Assembly: GCF_028649595.1 (NCBI RefSeq)
Contig: NZ_JAQSLK010000005.1
Span: 62,001 to 126,000, forward strand
DNA: 64,000 bases
Reading direction: 5' to 3'
Source of the DNA: Campylobacter magnus
GTDB taxonomy: Bacteria; Campylobacterota; Campylobacteria; Campylobacterales; Campylobacteraceae
A program made the position numbers and the translations under genes. Shown one piece after another: positions 30,902 to 38,753 of the stretch. Numbering within the stretch: position 1 is the stretch's first letter; every line of letters begins with the position of its first letter. The notes under the pieces are model-generated. The model worked only from the letters and a program-made list of their open reading frames with translations. It searched no databases and was not told the DNA's origin.

Positions 30902-31837
30902 TTAAGCGTGTTCGCGTAGATAATCAATCACACTAAGCGCTGCAATAGCACCATCACTAGCTGCACAAACTACTTGTTTTGGTGAGTCCTCACGCAAGTC
31001 GCCTGCTGCAAAAAGACCTGGCAAGCTTGTTTGCATTTTGTGATTTACTTTTACATTGCCGCCTGGTGTAAGCTCGCAGATACTATTGCCAGCATCATCT
31101 TTTAGCACTCCGTTTTGAACATTTAGACCAACGAAGGTAAAAATTCCAGGCACATTGATTTGGCGAGAGCTACCATCTTTTAGGCTAACTTTTACGCCAG
31201 TTACACCGCTAGCATCGCCTAGGATTTCATCCACGACAGCATTTAGCACAAACTCGATTTTATCGCATTTTTTAGCACGCTCTACTGTGCTTGGAGCTGC
31301 TCTAAACTCATCTCTTCTGTGTATTAGATATACTTTTGAGCAGATGTTTGCAAGATACTGAGCCTCTTCAAGTGCTGTATCGCCACCGCCAAGAACTGCT
31401 ACTTCTTTGCCTTTGTAAAAAAAGCCATCGCAAGTAGCACAAGTGCTAACTCCACGACCAAAATACTCATCCTCGCCTTTTACGCCAGCTCTTTTTGGTT
31501 TTGAGCCTGTGGCTACAATTACAGCTTTTGCCTCTACACTTTTGCCACCTTCAAAGTGAACTACAAAATGAGAGCCAGCTTTTTCTACACGAACTGCGTT
31601 TTCCATCTCGATTTTTAGACCAAAGCGAGTGCATTGCTCAGTCCATGGAGCCATGAAGGTGATGCCATCTACTACTTGAGGCACGCCTGGATAGTTTTCC
31701 ATCTCAGAACTTGATGTGATTTGTCCGCCTGGCATACCTTTTTCAAACATAACTACATTTTTTATGCCACCACGAGTTGCGTATAATCCAGCTGCAAGCC
31801 CAGCAGGACCACCACCAATAATTGCTAAATCTAGCAT
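30902..31837 (-). CDS. trxB: Thioredoxin reductase
   Basis: NADPH-dependent FAD enzyme that reduces thioredoxin. The 311 residues have the FAD motif [12 protein letters not shown] at the N-terminus, the redox pair C133-C136 in [10 protein letters not shown], the NADPH motif [12 protein letters not shown] and the C-terminal FAD motif [17 protein letters not shown] precedes the ATG. It is next to trxA on the same strand with a 147-base gap containing a possible sRNA on the other strand. Confidence 0.96.
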   Translation of the reverse strand: MLDLAIIGGGPAGLAAGLYATRGGIKNVVMFEKGMPGGQITSSSEMENYPGVPQVVDGITFMAPWTEQCTRFGLKIEMENAVRVEKAGSHFVVHFEGGKSVEAKAVIVATGSKPKRAGVKGEDEYFGRGVSTCATCDGFFYKGKEVAVLGGGDTALEEAQYLANICSKVYLIHRRDEFRAAPSTVERAKKCDKIEFVLNAVVDEILGDASGVTGVKVSLKDGSSRQINVPGIFTFVGLNVQNGVLKDDAGNSICELTPGGNVKVNHKMQTSLPGLFAAGDLREDSPKQVVCAASDGAIAALSVIDYLREHA

Positions 31838-31902
31838 TTTATCTCCTTAAATTTTTGATTAAATAAAATGAATAGAAGTAGCTTGTTTTTCACAAAAGAT
31901 TA

Positions 31903-31981
31903 ACGATTTTGCTTTAATATACGCCTCGTTCTTCCAAAACAGGCCTAACAAGCCACTTCCAAGCCCCAAAAGGGGCTTTTT
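31903..31981 (+). ncRNA. Candidate small RNA between trxB and trxA
   Basis: On the plus strand TTTTGCTTTAATATACGCC resembles the genome's housekeeping promoters (compare ndk). About 55 bases after the expected start (near 31927) is a clean terminator at 31961-31981: AAGCCCC, loop AAAA, GGGGCTT, then TTTT. No plus-strand gene uses this terminator, and on the minus strand it has no T-run, so it does not serve trxA. The RNA would contain AGGCCTAACAAGCC. The function is unknown, and the product is not tested. Confidence 0.5.
31961..31981 (+). terminator. Intrinsic terminator of the candidate sRNA
   Basis: AAGCCCC-AAAA-GGGGCTT followed by TTTT; a seven-pair stem acting on the plus strand only. 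Confidence 0.7.
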
Positions 31982-31984
31982 GAA

Positions 31985-32305
31985 TTAAAGTAGAGAGTTG
32001 ATTTTGTCGCTGATTGCTACTTTGCTTTGTGCGCCAATTAGAGTTTCTTTTACTTCGCCATTTTTGAAAAATAACATAGTTGGTATAGAACGAACGCCAA
32101 ACTCAACTGCAAGGTCTTGAACCTCATCAGTATTTACTTTACAAATTTTAGCTTTGCCCTCATACTCAGCAGCTAGCTCGTCAATGATAGGGGCAAGCAT
32201 ACGGCATGGTCCGCACCATGGAGCCCAAAAGTCTACAAAAGTAACGCCCTCAGCTACTAGACTATCAAATTGTGCTTTGTCAGCAATTTCAATGTATTTT
32301 CCCAT
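31985..32305 (-). CDS. trxA: Thioredoxin 1
   Basis: Cytoplasmic disulphide reductase that serves ribonucleotide reductase and peroxiredoxins. The 106 residues have the active site WCGPC with cysteines at 31 and 34 and the conserved cis-Pro segment GVRSIPTMLFF. AAGGAG precedes the ATG. TATAGAAT around 32334-32341 on the minus strand fits its promoter. NrdA, TrxA and TrxB all occur in this window. Confidence 0.97.
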   Translation of the reverse strand: MGKYIEIADKAQFDSLVAEGVTFVDFWAPWCGPCRMLAPIIDELAAEYEGKAKICKVNTDEVQDLAVEFGVRSIPTMLFFKNGEVKETLIGAQSKVAISDKINSLL

Positions 32306-32333
32306 TGTTTTCTCCTTAAAAATATTTGTGCGA

Positions 32334-32341
32334 ATTCTATA
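32334..32341 (-). promoter_or_regulatory. trxA -10 box
   Basis: On the minus strand ATATAGAATTCGCAC gives TATAGAAT about 30 bases before the ATG. The box overlaps a GAATTC hexamer, as in the palindromic repeats. Confidence 0.5.
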
Positions 32342-32388
32342 TTTTTAAAGATAACGCAAGATAAACGAAAGCAATTTTTTTAAATATT

Positions 32389-32727
32389 TTATAAAGTAAT
32401 ATTTTTTATTAACTCCACTTTGTCTTTGTCTATACAAAGTGCGTCTATTTCATAAGCACACATAATTCCTTTGCGCAAAAAATAAAACTCTATCGTTCGC
32501 AAAATCTTTGTCATCTTAGCAGGTGTGATGCGATAAATAGCTGAGTTTGCGGTATTTGTGGCTTTGACCTCTATAAAATGTAGCATATCAGCTCTTTTGG
32601 CGATGATATCAATCTCGCCAAATTTACTATGAAAATTTCGCTCAATTATATTGTAGCCCAAGCTCTGCAAGTACTCGCACGCTCTATCCTCAGCCTCAAA
32701 GCCAAAATTATAATTTTTTGTAGCTAT
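32389..32727 (-). CDS. YraN/UPF0102 family protein with apparent ATA start
   Basis: Small endonuclease-fold protein of unknown role (UPF0102), encoded between trxA and hom as in C. jejuni. The frame contains the family blocks GFEAEDRACEYLQSLGY, ERNFHSKFGEIDIIAK and FIEVKATN. The first in-frame standard start, TTG at 32670, would remove the conserved GFEAEDRA segment. Upstream to the stop there is no ATG, GTG or TTG. An ATA at 32727, six bases after AAGGAT and overlapping the hom stop (ATAG), gives 112 residues, the family's usual length. Translation from ATA, or coupling from hom, is inferred. Confidence 0.72.
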   Translation of the reverse strand: MATKNYNFGFEAEDRACEYLQSLGYNIIERNFHSKFGEIDIIAKRADMLHFIEVKATNTANSAIYRITPAKMTKILRTIEFYFLRKGIMCAYEIDALCIDKDKVELIKNITL

Positions 32728-33992
32728 TTTTCTATCCTTATTACAAAAGGCTCACCCACTACAAAATTTAGAGTTCTTATAGCATCTATAAGAGCCTTCA
32801 TTTGAGCACTTTTACAAGTGTGGGTTGTAAAATATATCGTAGCATCGCCTCCGTTGCTATTTGGTTTTTGCAAAAAGCTATCGATTGAGACGCCATTTGC
32901 GCTCATTATATTTGTGATTTTGGCAATTACGCCAAGCTCATCACGCACTTTTAGACGCAAATAAAACTTACTTGATATTTCATCACTTTTTAGCAGTTTT
33001 AGACCGCTATCTAGGCCTTTATCTTTATATCCTAGCATAGGGGTTTTGATTTTGCGAGCGATGTCTATTAGATCGCTTATCACAGCACTAGCAGTTGCTC
33101 TGCTGCCAGCACCAGCGCCATAGTATAGGCTCTCGCCTACCTGATCGCCAACTACGCTAATAGCATTCATCACGCCATCAACCTTAGCTATCATTTTATC
33201 CTTGCTAAGAAGCGCTGGATGAACTCTAAGCTCTAAGTTATTTTCATTTCTTTTTGCCACAGCAAGTAGCTTTATTGTGTAGCCAAACTCACTAGCAAAA
33301 TAAATATCCTCAGCACTAATATCGCTAATACCCTCAATCAAAATATCATCTGGCTTAGCATCAAGCTTGTAAGCAATGCTTGCTAAAATAAGCAGTTTGT
33401 GCGCCGCATCAAAGCCACCTACATCAAAGGTAGGATCAGCCTCAGCATATCCTAGCTCTTGGGCAGTTTTTAGTACTTCATCAAAGGCTAGGCCTTTATT
33501 CATCATATTTGTAAGTATATAATTACAAGTGCCATTTAGAATTCCAGTTATGCTATTTATGTGATTTGCAGCAAGGCCTTCGCGCAGGGCTTTTATGATA
33601 GGAATTCCACCTGCTACACTTGCCTCAAAGCCAAAAGGTATCTCACCAGCAAGGCTTTCAAGCTCGCTTCTATGATAGGCTAGAAGTGCTTTATTTGCAG
33701 TTACTACTGCCTTACCCTTGCTAAGAAGTTTTTTTATCATCTTATAAGGTAAATCTACACCACCGATAAGCTCTACAAATACATCTATTTCATCATTTTC
33801 TATAAGCTCATCAAAGTCATCGTAGACTTTTAAATGCTTTACATTTTCTTTTGCCTTGCTTTTATCACGCACCAAGGCAGCCACAGGCGTTATACTCTCG
33901 CCAGCCCTAGCTGCTATAATGCTAGCATTTTGCTCTAAAACTTCTAAAACACCACTGCCAACAGTGCCAACGCCTAAAATCGCTATTTTCAT
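32724..33992 (-). CDS. hom: Homoserine dehydrogenase
   Basis: Converts aspartate semialdehyde to homoserine for threonine and methionine. The 422 residues contain the N-terminal NAD motif ILGVGTVGSGV, the catalytic block GILNGTCNYIL and a C-terminal ACT domain (KVRDELGVIAKITNIM) for threonine feedback. Its ATG directly follows the stop of the aminotransferase gene, whose end reads GAATTCTAG, so the two are coupled. Confidence 0.96.
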   Translation of the reverse strand: MKIAILGVGTVGSGVLEVLEQNASIIAARAGESITPVAALVRDKSKAKENVKHLKVYDDFDELIENDEIDVFVELIGGVDLPYKMIKKLLSKGKAVVTANKALLAYHRSELESLAGEIPFGFEASVAGGIPIIKALREGLAANHINSITGILNGTCNYILTNMMNKGLAFDEVLKTAQELGYAEADPTFDVGGFDAAHKLLILASIAYKLDAKPDDILIEGISDISAEDIYFASEFGYTIKLLAVAKRNENNLELRVHPALLSKDKMIAKVDGVMNAISVVGDQVGESLYYGAGAGSRATASAVISDLIDIARKIKTPMLGYKDKGLDSGLKLLKSDEISSKFYLRLKVRDELGVIAKITNIMSANGVSIDSFLQKPNSNGGDATIYFTTHTCKSAQMKALIDAIRTLNFVVGEPFVIRIEK

Positions 33993-35201
33993 CTAGAATT
34001 CTTTAAGAAATTTTTTGATATTGCGAGCGGCTTGATGTATGCGGTTATCATTTTCTATTAACGCTATGCGGACATAATTAGCCCCCTGCGCACCAAAGCC
34101 AAGACCAGGGCTAACAGCTACATTTGCCTTTGTTAGCAGAAGTTTTGAAAACTCTTTTGAGTCCATTGCCCCCACGCAGCTAGGTAGTTTGCCCCATACA
34201 AACATACTAGCTTGTGGTTTTGCCACTTCCCAGCCAGCCTGCGCAAATGCATCACAAAGCACATCACGGCGATGCTCGTAGTTTTTGCGTATCTCTTCTA
34301 CGCAGTTTTGTGGGCCATCAAGTGCTACTGTGGCTGCTACTTGAATAGGCGTAAACATACCATAATCAAACCAAGATTTGATCTTTTTAAGTGCGCCTAC
34401 TAGCTTGCGGTTTCCACACACAAAGCCCACACGCCAGCCAGCCATATTATAGCTTTTTGATAGTGTGTAGCACTCCACAGCTACATCTTTTGCGCCTTCT
34501 ACTTCAAAGATACTTGGGCTTTTATATCCATCAAAGCCAAGCTCAGCATAAGCAATATCGCTAATGATATAAAAACGCTCTTTTTTTGCCATTGCTACAA
34601 GGCGTTCATAAAAGCTTTTATGGCAAACTACGGTAGTTGGGTTATGCGGGAAATTTACTACTACATATTTTGGGCGTGGCATAGTCTCATTTATCACATT
34701 TTCTAATTGTGCAAAAAACTCATTTTCATCAAGCTCAAAGTTTTCGTGGTTATAAGGCAAAGGCATTTTTGCTACATTTCCACCAGCTATAAGAAATGCT
34801 TGCGTGTGAATAGGATACGCAGGATCAGGCACCACGGCTACATCGCCTGGGTTTGTGATAGCTGTAACCATATGAACAAAGCCCTCTTTTGAGCCTATTG
34901 TAGCACAAGCCTCGCTCTCAGGGTCAAGTTCCACGCCGTATTTGCGCTTATACCAGTTACAAATAGCAAGGCGAAGTTTGTATATACCTATACTTACGCT
35001 ATATCCTTGTGTTTTGTCCTTCTGTGCGCTTTCACAAAGCTTGTCTATGATGTGCTGCGGCGTTCTGCCATCAGGGTTTCCCATAGAAAAGTCTATTATA
35101 TCAGCGCCATTTCTGCGTGCTGCCATTTTGATAGCATTAACTTCGGCAAAACCATAATTTGGTAAGCGGTCAATAGTGTTAAATCTGATTTCATCAAACA
35201 T
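33993..35201 (-). CDS. Class I/II aminotransferase (AlaC / DAP-aminotransferase-like)
   Basis: PLP-dependent aminotransferase of fold type I. The 402 residues have the cofactor lysine K249 in TLSKSYNMAGWRVGF, the substrate-loop SMGNPDGRTPQHI and NFPHNPTTVV. It is the equivalent of C. jejuni Cj0150c, annotated variously as aspartate, alanine (AlaC) or LL-diaminopimelate aminotransferase. Its position before hom suits amino-acid metabolism but does not settle the substrate. AAGGAAAAC precedes the ATG. Confidence 0.88.
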   Translation of the reverse strand: MFDEIRFNTIDRLPNYGFAEVNAIKMAARRNGADIIDFSMGNPDGRTPQHIIDKLCESAQKDKTQGYSVSIGIYKLRLAICNWYKRKYGVELDPESEACATIGSKEGFVHMVTAITNPGDVAVVPDPAYPIHTQAFLIAGGNVAKMPLPYNHENFELDENEFFAQLENVINETMPRPKYVVVNFPHNPTTVVCHKSFYERLVAMAKKERFYIISDIAYAELGFDGYKSPSIFEVEGAKDVAVECYTLSKSYNMAGWRVGFVCGNRKLVGALKKIKSWFDYGMFTPIQVAATVALDGPQNCVEEIRKNYEHRRDVLCDAFAQAGWEVAKPQASMFVWGKLPSCVGAMDSKEFSKLLLTKANVAVSPGLGFGAQGANYVRIALIENDNRIHQAARNIKKFLKEF

Positions 35202-35211
35202 TTTGTTTTCC

Positions 35212-35991
35212 TTAATTTAGGTTGATTTTTAGTCCGTGTTTAATATTTTCTAAGCTAAAAGAATCCTCTATTAGCACATAGTTTGCCTCAGCTGGCAATT
35301 CCATGGTTAAAGAATATGTGATAGTATTGCTTTTTTGTGTTTTGATAAGTTTGAGATTTTTATCAAAAACTCTAATAAAAGGCTGAAAGCTATCATCGCT
35401 ATCTGCTTCTATGCTAAGGCTTTTTTTATCTGCTACATTTAGAAAATACGGCTTTTGCGGGCGGATTTGATTTGCATTTAGTGTGTCACTATCCACACTT
35501 GCTCTGCTCAAATCTAGCTCGTAAATATAGAAATTTGCTTCTTGTTTGCTGATTTTTTTGATATAAATTTTGCTGTTAGCTAGCTGAGAATAAAGCACTC
35601 CGGGTTCTAATGAGTTTCTAGAACTAAGTGCTATGCCCCACTGAGCCAGATTTGCATCAAAATGCGTAGTAAGGTAGTATTTATAACCCATTTTACTTAG
35701 CACTTCGCCTACTGCCTTTACCATCAAAATAGCGTTGTCATCAGGGCTAGAAAAGCCTATTTGTATATTTGCACTATTACTTGGCTCTAAAAGCCCTTGG
35801 TTTTTTAGCCTAGCAAAAAGTGCATTATAATTTACATTATTTCGCTCATCTATAAAGCTTCTTTCGTTTTGCATTATATTTTCTATTGCTGGGTGATTTT
35901 CGCCTAAAATGCGACCTAAATCGCCCCTTAAATCAGCCCCAAAAGCAAAAAGTAAAGAAGCAAAAGAAGCAAAAAAAGCTTTTTTTACCAT
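35212..35991 (-). CDS. Uncharacterised periplasmic protein (Cj0151c-like)
   Basis: A 259-residue protein with a signal peptide (MVKKAFFASFASLLFAFGA) and a mature part without further membrane segments or Cys pairs. The core is mixed alpha/beta, with LTTHFDANLAQWGIALSS in the middle and a C-terminal beta-rich segment. The position between the aminotransferase and the RodZ-like gene is the same as C. jejuni Cj0151c. Its start overlaps the next gene's end by seven bases, so it is probably made with that protein. The function is not known to me. Confidence 0.8.
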   Translation of the reverse strand: MVKKAFFASFASLLFAFGADLRGDLGRILGENHPAIENIMQNERSFIDERNNVNYNALFARLKNQGLLEPSNSANIQIGFSSPDDNAILMVKAVGEVLSKMGYKYYLTTHFDANLAQWGIALSSRNSLEPGVLYSQLANSKIYIKKISKQEANFYIYELDLSRASVDSDTLNANQIRPQKPYFLNVADKKSLSIEADSDDSFQPFIRVFDKNLKLIKTQKSNTITYSLTMELPAEANYVLIEDSFSLENIKHGLKINLN

Positions 35992-36875
35992 GTTTTGCCC
36001 TTATTTAGCTCTACATATTTTGCATAATCAATTTCCTCAATTATCCCATCGTGGATATGAAATCTTAGAGCATCACGGGTGCGGTAGCTTTTATTGTTAT
36101 CACCATTTACTAGATCTAGCATGCCGTTTCCAGTAAGAATCAGGCGATTTCCAGTTGCATTTAGCTCGTAAGCCTCACTAGTGCTAAGCGAGCGTTTGCT
36201 CATATCGTTTAGATTTTTTATTCCTATCCACACTTTTGTTGCTGGGATGATTTTTATTACATTAGCAGTGGCCTCTTTTACTTGCACTTCTTCTTTTTGT
36301 TCTTTTATTTGCTCTTCTGCTAGATTTTGTTCTGTAGTAGCATTTTCATCAACTACTAGAATTTCTTCTTTACTAGTGTTTTGATCTAGCACCTCATCTA
36401 CTACGATATTTTCTATCACATCAGCATTTGGTTTGATTATAGCTATATTTTCTTCGCTTACATTTACTTCACTCTTAGAGCCAAAATCAGGTTTTAAATC
36501 ACTCCAATTAAAATCTAAATCCTTTATAAACTTAAAGCCCCAGACGCCAACGCCTAGCAAGATTAAGACCAAAACTAGCCAACCAAACGAGCTTTTGCTT
36601 TCTTTTGCTACATAGCCTGTGAGTTTTGGATTTACTTGGATTTTACTATCATCACTAGAATTCTCAGAGCAGTAATTCTCAAAATCCTCCAAATATCCGT
36701 CTAAATCAATATTAAACTCACGACTTAGAATTCTCAAATAAGCTTTAAGATTTGTATCTTTTAGGATGTCGTAGTTCTTAGCATATATGGCTTCTAAGTA
36801 CTCAAGTGGAATTTTTGTTTGACGCTGAACTTCTTTAATGTCAAAATCCAAAAGTTTTGCTATTTCATTAGCCAT
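35985..36875 (-). CDS. RodZ-like HTH membrane protein (Cj0152c-like)
   Basis: A 296-residue bitopic protein. Residues 1-68 form a helical, RodZ-type HTH region (LLDFDIKEVQRQTKIPLEYL), residues about 95-113 a membrane segment (GWLVLVLILLGVGVWGF), then an acidic Glu/Val-rich linker (about 145-200) and a periplasmic beta domain with KVWIGIKNLND and RDALRFHIHDG. The layout suggests a cell-shape or envelope scaffold like RodZ; that role is inferred. It overlaps the methyltransferase gene upstream and the periplasmic gene downstream. Confidence 0.75.
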   Translation of the reverse strand: MANEIAKLLDFDIKEVQRQTKIPLEYLEAIYAKNYDILKDTNLKAYLRILSREFNIDLDGYLEDFENYCSENSSDDSKIQVNPKLTGYVAKESKSSFGWLVLVLILLGVGVWGFKFIKDLDFNWSDLKPDFGSKSEVNVSEENIAIIKPNADVIENIVVDEVLDQNTSKEEILVVDENATTEQNLAEEQIKEQKEEVQVKEATANVIKIIPATKVWIGIKNLNDMSKRSLSTSEAYELNATGNRLILTGNGMLDLVNGDNNKSYRTRDALRFHIHDGIIEEIDYAKYVELNKGKTW

Positions 36876-37563
36876 TTTTTATCCTATCAAATAATATTGC
36901 TGTTGCGACACCTACATTTAGGCTATCCCAGTTATTTTTCATTTTTATTGCGACTATTTTATCACATTTTGCCATAGCTTTTTTACCTATGCCTTTATCT
37001 TCTGCTCCCATTAAAAGAACGAATTTCTCAGGCTTTGGCGCTAAAGCGCGCACATCTTGCCCACTAGCATCAGCTCCAAGCAAGGTAAATCCAGCCTGCT
37101 TTAGCTCATTTAATGCGCTTAAATCATCATTTACCACACAAATATCAAGCTCATAGCCAGCCCCACTGCTAGTTCTAAGCATGCCAGAAATCCCCTGTTC
37201 GCTTAGTCCTTGGCGGTTTGCGATGATTAGAGCATCGGCTCCTAGTGCCAAAGAGCTTCGCACGATAGAACCGATATTTCCCACATCGCTAATACCGCAT
37301 AAAAACACTATGCTACTAGTATTTTTCAAACTAGCAAAGGGCGTGAAACTAAACTCATCAACCTCGGCTATAAAGCCTTGATGATTGCCACCTCTTGCTA
37401 GACTTTGGGCTTTGCGCTCATCTATTTTTTGGATTTTAAGACCAAGCTTAGCAATACGCGCAAATAGCGTTTTATCAAGCTCTTTGCTTAGATAAATCGC
37501 TCTAAACTTTTGACTATGCTTATCCAAAATATGTAAAAATAACTGTTTGCCAAAAATAATCAT
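36868..37563 (-). CDS. SPOUT RNA 2'-O-methyltransferase, TrmH/RlmB family
   Basis: Predicted AdoMet-dependent ribose methyltransferase, most likely RlmB acting on 23S rRNA G2251. The 231 residues show the three family motifs: FLCGISDVGNIGSIVRS, LLMGAEDKGIGKKAM and IKMKNNWDSLNVGVATAI, the last holding the trefoil knot. A short N-terminal substrate domain precedes them. It sits between the RodZ-like gene and rsmI as in C. jejuni (Cj0153c). Confidence 0.9.
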   Translation of the reverse strand: MIIFGKQLFLHILDKHSQKFRAIYLSKELDKTLFARIAKLGLKIQKIDERKAQSLARGGNHQGFIAEVDEFSFTPFASLKNTSSIVFLCGISDVGNIGSIVRSSLALGADALIIANRQGLSEQGISGMLRTSSGAGYELDICVVNDDLSALNELKQAGFTLLGADASGQDVRALAPKPEKFVLLMGAEDKGIGKKAMAKCDKIVAIKMKNNWDSLNVGVATAILFDRIKNG

Positions 37564-37598
37564 CGCGCAATTGTAGCTAAAATCTTTAAATTTTTAGC

Positions 37599-38402
37599 TT
37601 ATTTTGTAAGATTTTCGTAAATTTTTTTTGCGTTTTGCCCAGTGAGCTTAGCAAGAAGTTTTGCTTTAATTTTTGGAGCGATGTCAAGCTCTAAGATATC
37701 ATCCCTGCTGATACCTACGCCACTTGGACTAGCTTTGGCTGAGATTACTAGTGCCCACTCACCATTTAGATTTGCGTTTTTTAGGGCAGCTGCTACTTCT
37801 TTTGCTGTGCCAAAAAACTTAGCTTCAAACTTTTTTGTAGCTTCTTTGATCGCAAAGATTTTTCGCTCTGCCTCAAGCCCTGCTATTTTTTCTATTAAAT
37901 CTAGAATTCTCTTTGGGCTTTCGTAAATCACAGTAGGAATTCTGGAATTTAATGCTCTTTCAAGCTCTACTTGCCTTTGATGACCAGTATTTGGCAAAAA
38001 GCCCAAAAAGCTAAACTCTTTGCTCACAAGAGCGCTAGCTGCTACTGCTAGCAAAAGTGCATTTGCCCCAGGCAAAACCTCATAAGGAATTCTAGAATTT
38101 TGCGCAAAATCTACTAGCTCTGTACCAGGATCGCTTATACAAGGCATACCAGCATCGCTCATGTAAATACAGCATTTCTCATTAAAATTTTGCTCATCAA
38201 AATTAGCAATAAAAGTATCAAAATTATGAGAGTTTAGGCAGTAAAACTCTTTGTTTTTTAAAGAAATATTTAGTAGATTAAGTAGTGATTTGCCGACACG
38301 AGTATCCTCGCAAATGATGATTTCACCAGCCTCTAAGATGTCCAGACATCTAGCTGAGATATCGCCTAAATTGCCAATAGGCGTCGGCAAAAAGTATAGC
38401 AA
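37599..38402 (-). CDS. rsmI: 16S rRNA (cytidine-1402-2'-O)-methyltransferase
   Basis: Methylates C1402 in the decoding centre. The 267 residues have the N-terminal LYFLPTPIGNLGDI, CEDTRVGKSLL, MSDAGMPCISDPG and YESPKRI blocks. Unusually, the pentapeptide NSRIP occurs twice (102-106 and 152-156), each time encoded by a palindromic repeat copy (GGAATTCTAGAATT and GGAATTCTGGAATT). The gene stays in frame. It ends the group that begins with rpmE. Confidence 0.94.
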   Translation of the reverse strand: MLYFLPTPIGNLGDISARCLDILEAGEIIICEDTRVGKSLLNLLNISLKNKEFYCLNSHNFDTFIANFDEQNFNEKCCIYMSDAGMPCISDPGTELVDFAQNSRIPYEVLPGANALLLAVAASALVSKEFSFLGFLPNTGHQRQVELERALNSRIPTVIYESPKRILDLIEKIAGLEAERKIFAIKEATKKFEAKFFGTAKEVAAALKNANLNGEWALVISAKASPSGVGISRDDILELDIAPKIKAKLLAKLTGQNAKKIYENLTK

Positions 38403-38405
38403 AGC

Positions 38406-38606
38406 TTATTGTAAGCCGTATTTTTTCTTGAATTTATCCACACGACCTGCGCTATCAACGATTTTCTCGCTACCAGTAAAGAACGGGTGGCAAGCAGAGC
38501 AGATATCTACACGGATTTCTGCTTTGTTTGAGCGGGTTTTAAAAGTATTGCCACAAGCGCAAGTAACATTGCATTCAACATATTCTGGATGTATGTCTTT
38601 TTTCAT
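38406..38606 (-). CDS. rpmE: 50S ribosomal protein L31
   Basis: A 66-residue zinc-binding L31. It starts [19 protein letters not shown], and the metal ligands C16, C18, C37 and C40 are visible in TCACGN and CSACHP, so this is the zinc (C+) form. AAAGGAT precedes the ATG. rsmI follows after three bases. Confidence 0.96.
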   Translation of the reverse strand: MKKDIHPEYVECNVTCACGNTFKTRSNKAEIRVDICSACHPFFTGSEKIVDSAGRVDKFKKKYGLQ

Positions 38607-38753
38607 TGTTTATCCTTTTTTTGAGATTAAGGTTGGCATTTTATAAAAATTGCCTTTAAACTAGGCTGAATTTTACTAAGGAATTCTAGAATTCCTTAGT
38701 AAGAGCTTTAATCTAGAATTCCCACTAACTAGAATTCCAGCCAACTAGAATTC
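38607..38753. repeat. Palindrome cluster between tolB and rpmE
   Basis: Positions 38673-38702 are a perfect 30-bp palindrome, the core extended by TTACTAA on each side, followed by three CTAGAATTCC half-sites reaching the tolB stop. It occupies the place where pal follows tolB in C. jejuni. Confidence 0.88.

Noticed and set aside
31961-31981. Terminator for trxA
   Set aside because: On the minus strand the stem is not followed by a T-run; it is oriented for plus-strand transcription.
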